NCBI GenBank assembly: GCA_950097015.1 | Contig: CATNEN010000027.1 | Coordinates: 1 to 64,000, forward strand | Length of the DNA stretch: 64,000 nt | Source of the DNA: Macrostomum hystrix | Taxonomy: Eukaryota > Platyhelminthes > Macrostomidae | Direction of reading: 5' to 3' | Part shown: one piece after another, positions 57,861 through 64,000 of the stretch | How positions within the stretch are numbered: position 1 is the stretch's first letter | Layout of the letters: every line of letters starts with the position of its first letter | Notes under the pieces: generated by a model | The model's input: only the letters and a program-made list of their open reading frames with translations | Database searches by the model: none | What the model was told of the DNA's origin: nothing | Translations under genes and position numbers: made by a program

Positions 57861-60035
57861 TGCCGCTCTCTACTGCCTCCCTACTGCTCTCTCCCCCTCC
57901 CTGCCGCTCTCTCCACTCTCTGACGCTCTCTCCCCTCTCTGGCGCTCTCTCGCCTCTCTGGCGCTCATCTCTCCCTTCTCTGGCGCTCTCTCCCCTCTCT
58001 GACGCTCATCTCTCCCTTCTCTGGCGCTCATCTCTCCCCTCTCTAGCGCTCTCTCCCCTCTCTGCCGCTGTCTCCCCTCTCTGGCGCTCATCTCTCCCTT
58101 CTCTGGCGCTCTCTCCCCTCTCTGACGCTCTCTCCCCTCTCTGGCGCTCATCTCTCCCTTCTCTGGCGCTCATCTCTCCCTTCTCTGGCGCTCATCTCTC
58201 CCTTCTCTGGCGCTCATCTCTCCCTTCTCTGGCGCTCTCTCCCCTCTCTGGCGCTCTCTCCCCTCTCTGACGCTCATCTCTCCCCTCTCTAGCGCTCTCT
58301 CCCCTCTCTGCCGCTGTCTCCCCTCTGTGGCGCTCATCTCTCCCTTCTCTGGCGCTCATCTCTCCCTTCTCTGGCGCTCATCTCTCCCTTCTCTGGCGCT
58401 CATCTCTCCCTTCTCTGGCGCTCATCTCTCCCTTCTCTGGCGCTCATCTCTCCCTTCTCTGGCGCTCATCTCTCCCTTCTCTGGCGCTCTCTCCCCTCTC
58501 TGGCGCTCTCTCCCCTCTCTGGCGCTCATCTCTCCCCTCTCTGACGCTCATCTCTCCCTTCTCTGGCGCTCATCTCTCCCCTCTCTAGCGCTCTCTCCCC
58601 TCTCTGCCGCTGTCTCCCCTCTCTGGCGCTCATCTCTCCCTTCTCTGGCGCTCTCTCCCCTCTCTGACGCTCTCTCCCCTCTCTGGCGCTCATCTCTCCC
58701 TTCTCTGGCGCTCATCTCTCCCTTCTCTGGCGCTCATCTCTCCCTTCTCTGGCGCTCATCTCTCCCTTCTCTGGCGCTCATCTCTCCCCTCTCTAGCGCT
58801 CTCTCCCCTCTCTGCCGCTGTCTCCCCTCTCTGGCGCTCATCTCTCCCTTCTCTGGCGCTCATCTCTCCCTTCTCTGGCGCTCACCTCTCCCTTCTCTGG
58901 CGCTCATCTCTCCCTTCTCTGGCGCTCATCTCTCCCTTCTCTGGCGCTCATCTCTCCCTTCTCTGGCGCTCATCTCTCCCTTCTCTGGCGCTCATCTCTC
59001 CCTTCTCTGGCGCTCTCTCCCCTCTCTGGCGCTCTCTCCCCTCTCTGACGCTCATCTCTCCCCTCTCTAGCGCTCTCTCCCCTCTCTGCCGCTGTCTCCC
59101 CTCTCTGGCGCTCATCTCTCCCCTCTCTGACGCTCATCTCTCCCTTCTCTGGCGCTCATCTCTCCCCTCTCTAGCGCTCTCTCCCCTCTCTGCCGCTGTC
59201 TCCCCTCTCTGGCGCTCATCTCTCCCTTCTCTGGCGCTCTCTCCCCTCTCTGACGCTCTCTCCCCTCTCTGGCGCTCATCTCTCCCTTCTCTGGCGCTCA
59301 TCTCTCCCTTCTCTGGCGCTCATCTCTCCCTTCTCTGGCGCTCATCTCTCCCTTCTCTGGCGCTCATCTCTCCCTTCTCTGGCGCTCATCTCTCCCCTCT
59401 CTAGCGCTCTCTCCCCTCTCTGCCGCTGTCTCCCCTCTGTGGCGCTCATCTCTCCCTTCTCTGGCGCTCATCTCTCCCTTCTCTGGCGCTCATCTCTCCC
59501 TTCTCTGGCGCTCATCTCTCCCTTCTCTGGCGCTCTCTCCCCTCTCTGGCGCTCTCTCCCCTCTCTGACGCTCATCTCTCCCCTCTCTAGCGCTCTTTCC
59601 CCTCTCTGCCGCTGTCTCCCCTCTCTGGCGCTCATCTCTCCCTTCTCTGGCGCTCATCTCTCCCTTCTCTGGCGCTCATTTCTCCCTTCTCTGGCGCTCA
59701 TCTCTCCCTTCTCTGGCGCTCATCTCTCCCTTCTCTGGCGCTCATCTCTCCCTTCTCTGGCGCTCTCTCCCCTCTCTGGCGCTCTCTCCCCTCTCTGACG
59801 CTCATCTCTCCCCTCTCTAGCGCTCTCTCCCCTCTCTGCCGCTGTCTCCCCTCTCTGGCGCTCATCTCTCCCTTCTCTGGCGCTCATCTCTCCCCTCTCT
59901 GGCGCTCTCTCCCCCTCTCTGCCGCTCTCTCCTCCTCTCTGGCGGTCTCTCCCCTCTCTGGCGGTCTCTCCCCTCTCTGGCGGTCTCTCCCCTCTCTGGC
60001 GGTCTCTCCCCTCTCTGGCGGTCTCTCCTTCCACT
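57860..60035. repeat. 20/22-bp composite satellite, about 100 copies, higher-order
   Basis: Alternates a 22-base unit (tggcgctcatctctcccttctc) with a 20-base unit (tggcgctctctcccctctct). Blocks of several hundred bases recur with the same order of units (compare 58100-58320, 58640-58830, 59240-59440). Confidence 0.97.
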
Positions 60036-60574
60036 CCGTTATCTCCCTTATCAATCGCATTATCTCGCCCATCCATTCTCTTAAATCTCCCCTATCCGCT
60101 CTGTTATCTCTCCGGATAGCAGCTTGCAAGCTTCTATTCCAGGAAATTGAATTGCTCAGCGCATTGGCTATTGGCTATTAATTAGTGTAATTGCATATTA
60201 GTAAATTTGCTATGCGATGTTGAAACTCTTAACTGATCAGCCGAACGCAACAAAGATTGATGGATAAGAAGTAATCAGAAAATCGCTTCATTTAACAGAA
60301 TTTGATCAGGAATATTATTGAACAGACTAATCAGAAAAACTGCTAATTTTGACTGCTAATACGAGCTCGTATATCGCACTGATAAGGATTCAGAATGCAG
60401 ACTCCATTATTACAACTAGCAAGTAAAATTGCCTGGATAATAAAAAACATACGAGCTATTAGCTAATTATACTTACTTCTTATTCTTGCGTGTTTAGAAA
60501 CCATCTGATTATGGAAGTGGGCCGTACGTAGATCAAAAGTAAAGTTCTTTCTAAAGTACTAACTTTGTTAAAAC
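60036..60574. other. Spacer, nothing recognised
   Basis: Unique AT-rich sequence between two arrays. Confidence 0.4.
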
Positions 60575-61485
60575 CTCACTCCTTTGCCCCACCTCACTCC
60601 CTAGCCCAACCTCACTCCCTAGCCCCAACTCACTCCCTAGCCCCATATCACTCCCTAGCCCCATCTCACTCCCTAGCCCCATCTCACTCCCTAGCCCCAA
60701 CTCACTCCCTAGCCCCAACTCACTCCCTAGCCCCACATCACTCCCTAGCCCCAACTCACTCCCTAGCCCCAACTCACTCCCTAGCCCCATCTCACTCCCT
60801 AGCCCCAACTCACTCCCTAGCCCCAACTCACTCCCTAGCCCCAACTCACTCCCTAGCCCCAACTCACTCCCTAGCCCCATCTCACTCCCTAGCCCCAACT
60901 CACTCCCTAGCCCCAACTCACTCCCTAGCCCCAACTCACTCCCTAGCCCCACATCACTCCCTAGCCCCAACTCACTCCCTAGCCCCAACTCACTCCCTAG
61001 CCCCAACTCACTCCCTAGCCCCAACTCACTCCCTAGCCCCAACTCACTCCCTAGCCCCACATCACTCCCTAGCCCAACCTCACTCCCTAGCCCCAACTCA
61101 CTCCCTAGCCCCAACTCACTCCCTAGCCCCAACTCACTCCCTAGCCCCAACTCACTCCCTAGCCCCAACTCACTCCCTAGCCCCAACTCACTCCCTAGCC
61201 CCAACTCACTCCCTAGCCCCAACTCACTCCCTAGCCCCACATCACTCCCTAGCCCAACCTCACTCCCTAGCCCCAACTCACTCCCTAGCCCCACATCACT
61301 CCCTAGCCCCAACTCACTCCCTAGCCCCACCTCACTCCCTAGCCCCACATCAATCCCTAGCCCCACCTCACTCCCTAGCCCCACATTACTCCCTAGCCCC
61401 AACTCACTCCCTAGCCCCAACTCACTCCCTAGCCCTAACTCAATCCCTAGCCCCACTTCACTCCCTAGCCCCACCTCACTGGAGT
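60575..61485. repeat. 18-bp array, about 50 copies
   Basis: Unit cactccctagccccaact (18 bases). It reads as a six-residue repeat in open frames over 300 codons on both strands, a trap for gene prediction. Confidence 0.97.
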
Positions 61486-61504
61486 CTCAATTTTTAGGAA
61501 GTTT

Positions 61505-61800
61505 TGGATAGTTCCTATTCCCTCATTCCCAGATCCTCAGTGCGGAATCCTATTTCCCCATTCCCAGATCCTCAGTGCGGAATCCCATTCCCTGATTCAC
61601 AGATCCTCAGTGCGGAATCCTATTCCCTGATTCCCAGATCCTCAGTGCGGAATCCCATTCCCTGATTCCCAGATCCTCAGTGCGGAATCCTATTCCCTGA
61701 TTCCCAGATCCTCAGTGCGGAATCCCATTCCCTGATTCCCAGATCCTCAGTGCGGAATCTCATTCCCTGATTCCCAGATCCTCAGTGCGGAATCCCATTT
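61505..61800. repeat. 35-bp array, about eight copies
   Basis: Unit ccctgattcccagatcctca + gtgcggaatcccatt, directly after the 18-bp array. Confidence 0.93.
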
Positions 61801-62703
61801 CCTCATTTTCAGTTCTATCCCATTTTGTTCGCTTTTCCTAAATTTCATTTTTTTTTTAAGCGCAGATGCTAGCAAAGGTGTGTTTATCTACAATGTAAAC
61901 GCTTACTAGTAAGACACGTGTTGTAGATTATCGTAAATTGAGTAATTGAACACATTTCTCTAAACCACGAAGTCAAGCTGACGAAATTCATTATTGAAGG
62001 TCGTCTTTTTCTCATAAGAGAATAATTTCACTCGTGCCACAATGCGCTTTCAGATTAGTCAGTACAATGGCAATGCCTATTGCTCTATGAACCTTCATCT
62101 TCAAAGCTGAGGTCATGGACCCAATGACCCCATAACTAAGGTCTCCCAAAATTCATTACAATGGCCCCGTCTCGGATTCGATTACGTAAAGACAGGATTT
62201 TTCCGATCCGTGTCCCAAAGTTTCCGACGAGATATGCCACCCCTCTTTCCCCAAAATTTTAGGGAGAAATTCTCGCTGGGAATTGCGGGAGTAGGGGATG
62301 CCAAAACCCGTGTGACCCGACACTGACCTGGTGGGGACACCCGTAGGGATGTGGCGAATCTAGAGAGAATGGGAGACAAGCTCTGGGAGCCCCTCTTAAA
62401 GACCCCTCAAAAATTATTTCTTTCTTTCTCTGGGCTAGTTCAACTCCGTGACGTCATATGGGCTGGAGTCTGGGGTCGAGAGCTAAAAATAGATTTCCTA
62501 TCGCGGAGAGTTTTTCAACAGAAGCTAACCCCCCCTGACCAATGGGGTTGGCGGCGAGGCAGAAGGGACCCTGGCAGTGGTTGTCCAACCAACGCAAGGG
62601 CCGGAGGGCACTTGGGCGACGCACCGCTAGTCTCACTGGGGTCTGGGTTCGTGACCCGGGGGCGAGGCGAGGTCACGTGGTGGTCAGCTCCAGTTTTTGC
62701 GGA
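61801..62703. other. 5' flank of the P450 gene
   Basis: No gene seen. The last 300 bases are more GC-rich, contain a CCAAT (about 62538-62542) and lead to a TATA box. Confidence 0.45.
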
Positions 62704-62711
62704 TATAAATA
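62704..62711 (+). promoter_or_regulatory. TATA box of the P450 gene
   Basis: TATAAATA, 82 bases before ATG 62793, with a CCAAT about 165 bases further upstream. Position and motif support only. Confidence 0.55.
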
Positions 62712-62792
62712 AAAGCCCGATTAAAAAAAACGGAGATCTTAAAATCATTGCGACTCATCAAAGAAGACAACTCTTGAACGGAGCACTCCAAA

Positions 62793-63478
62793 ATGAACTG
62801 CAAGTGGATTCCCTACTCAGAGGTAAGTGGATTTCATTCTGTTTATTTGTCAGTCAAAGGACAGATCACGTGGTTTCAAGTAGCTTATAGGGAGAGGTCA
62901 GGAGTTCGATTCTCAGCCTCTAGGCTAGCGATTTGCCATTGTGGGCTTCGTGGAATTCCTATTTCTAAACGATTTCAGGTTTTCGAGGCAAACATCGCGA
63001 CTTGCTCCCTGGCTGCGACCTCCGTGATTCTGCTGGCGATTCTGTGGCAAAGCACTCGCAGCCGATCTTCGTCAACCGACGATCGTCGACTTCGCCAGCC
63101 GCCGGGCTGTCTGGGCCTGCCGCTGCTTGGCGAGACTTTGCACTTTCTGAGGCTGGGCATGCGCGGCTTCTACGAGTCCAGACACGCCACTTTCGGCGAC
63201 GTGTTCAAGACCCGCCTGTGGGGCCTGCCGCTAGTTAGGGTCCGGGGCGCGGCCAACATCGCCACCCTGACTGGCCGTGGGCTCGAACCCGCGCTGCCCC
63301 CGGCGGCCAGGCGAATCCTTGGCGACTCCTGCGGCCTGGTGACAGCGCGGGGTTTGGCGCACGACCGGCTGAAGAGGCGACTGGCGCCGTATTTTAGCGC
63401 AAGATTCTTGGCCGGCTACGCCGACGATATCGGCGGGGCGATTCGGCGACACCTGGGCGACTGGGCGAAACAGCCGAG
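62793..63478 (+). CDS. Cytochrome P450, CYP26-like, N-terminal exons (partial)
   Basis: Exon 1 62793-62822 (ten codons, GAG|gtaagt) and exon 2 from 62979 (tttcag|GTT), phase 0. Exon 2 ends at a donor near 63478 (gttagt or the gtaaaa just after); later exons lie past the window. Splicing gives MNCKWIPYSE then a membrane anchor (LAATSVILLAILW), a polar stretch and the proline-rich hinge PPGCLGLPLLGETLHFL, typical of microsomal P450s. PPG..G.P..GETL, then GDVFKTRLWGLPLVRVRGAAN and HDRLKRRLAPYFS, are closest in my judgement to CYP26 and relatives, which hydroxylate retinoic acid in vertebrates; the substrate here is unknown. The heme-binding Cys is not in the window. An uninterrupted frame through intron 1 exists but would destroy the anchor arrangement. 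Confidence 0.85.
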
Positions 63479-63534
63479 TTAGTAAAAAACATTGGGATAT
63501 TCTTAATCGTTAGGGCCGATTAAGAGTATCAGAG

Positions 63535-63990
63535 GGGTGGATAAAGAGAATCGATGGGGCGGATAGAAAGAATTGGATGGGGTGGATGGAGCAGATAGAT
63601 AGAGTTGAAGGGGCGGATAGATAGAGTTGAAGGGGCGGATAGATAGAGTTGAAGGGGCGGATAGATAGAGTTGAAGGGGCGGATAGATAGAGTTGAAGGG
63701 GTGGATAGAGAGGATCGAAGGGGGCGGATAGAGAAGATCGAAGGGGGCGGATAGAGAAAATCGAAGGGAGCGGATAGAGAGGATCGAAGGGGGCGGATAG
63801 AGAAAATCGAAGGGGTGGATAGAGAGAATCGAAGGGGTGGATAGAGAGAATCGAAGGGGTGGATAGAGAGAATCGAAGGGGTGGATAGAGAGAATCGAAG
63901 GGGTGGATAGAGAGAATCGAAGGGGGCGGATAGAGAGAATCGAAGGGGGCGGATAGAGAGAATCGAAGAGGTGGATAGAGAGAATCTATG
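63535..63990. repeat. 22-bp array in the P450 intron, about 21 copies
   Basis: Unit gaatcgaaggggtggatagaga with variants gaaggggcggatagatagagtt; continues to near the window end. Confidence 0.95.
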
Positions 63991-64000
63991 CATATTCTCA

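Noticed and set aside
58327-59798. Long plus-strand frames of Ser/Leu-rich repeats
   Set aside because: Product of the 20/22-bp satellite.
60551-61497. Open frames of over 300 codons on both strands
   Set aside because: The 18-base unit has no stop in these frames; a six-residue repeat is expected from the array alone.
62870-62940. tRNA-like sequence in the first P450 intron (tagcttatagggag ... ggagttcgattctc)
   Set aside because: Box A- and B-like words are present but I could not form acceptor and anticodon stems; at most a SINE remnant.
62793-62978. Reading the P450 frame straight through without intron 1
   Set aside because: The in-between sequence has a perfect gtaagt donor and tttcag acceptor in phase 0, and splicing restores a short N-terminus followed by a membrane anchor.

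Overview
This window is animal (metazoan) nuclear DNA, not bacterial. It has GT-AG introns, multi-domain secreted proteins, orthologs of animal HSBP1 and LRRCC1, a rhodopsin-like GPCR, a microsomal P450, tRNA-derived SINEs, BEL/Pao and Ty3-like retroelement debris, and about 12 kb of minisatellite. The giant Cys/Lys/Arg-rich secreted gene resembles what I recall of adhesion protein 1 of the flatworm Macrostomum lignano, so a Macrostomum-like free-living flatworm is my best guess. That is an inference from gene content; no search was run.

Region 1 (1-31.5 kb) belongs to one gene family. A complete 30-exon gene lies on the minus strand (start 31472, stop 11680). Its product is about 5,300 residues: signal peptide, VWD-C8-TIL, two ShKT modules, thousands of residues of a Cys-rich basic repeat, a VWA-like domain, more repeats, a PAN/apple domain and terminal ShKT modules. 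A second copy of its last nine exons lies on the plus strand at 1-7631 and runs off the left edge. The two copies converge as arms of a near-perfect palindrome (1-7992 and 11319-19311; paired positions sum to 19311). I found two differences between the arms: one synonymous substitution, and one single-base indel that frameshifts the complete right-hand copy and leaves the left copy open. The 3.3-kb spacer is a mosaic of decayed retroelement fragments (Ty3-like gag in both orientations, LTR-like end, BEL/Pao RNase H-integrase) joined by a 20-bp minisatellite, and the palindrome breakpoint falls inside that minisatellite.

Region 2 (31.5-40 kb) holds a TATA-like promoter for the giant gene, a 29-bp array, an LTR-like fragment abutting a long array of the same 20-bp minisatellite, the two-exon HSBP1 gene (plus), and about 3 kb of AT-rich DNA in which I see no gene.

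Region 3 (40-56 kb) is the LRRCC1 ortholog (plus), with N-terminal leucine-rich repeats followed by a long coiled coil. Its eight visible exons sit in introns stuffed with unrelated tandem arrays. A class A neuropeptide-type GPCR is nested antisense in its third visible intron.

Region 4 (56-64 kb) holds a possible minus-strand gene of unknown function, three more large arrays, and the 5' end of a CYP26-like cytochrome P450 (plus) that runs off the right edge.
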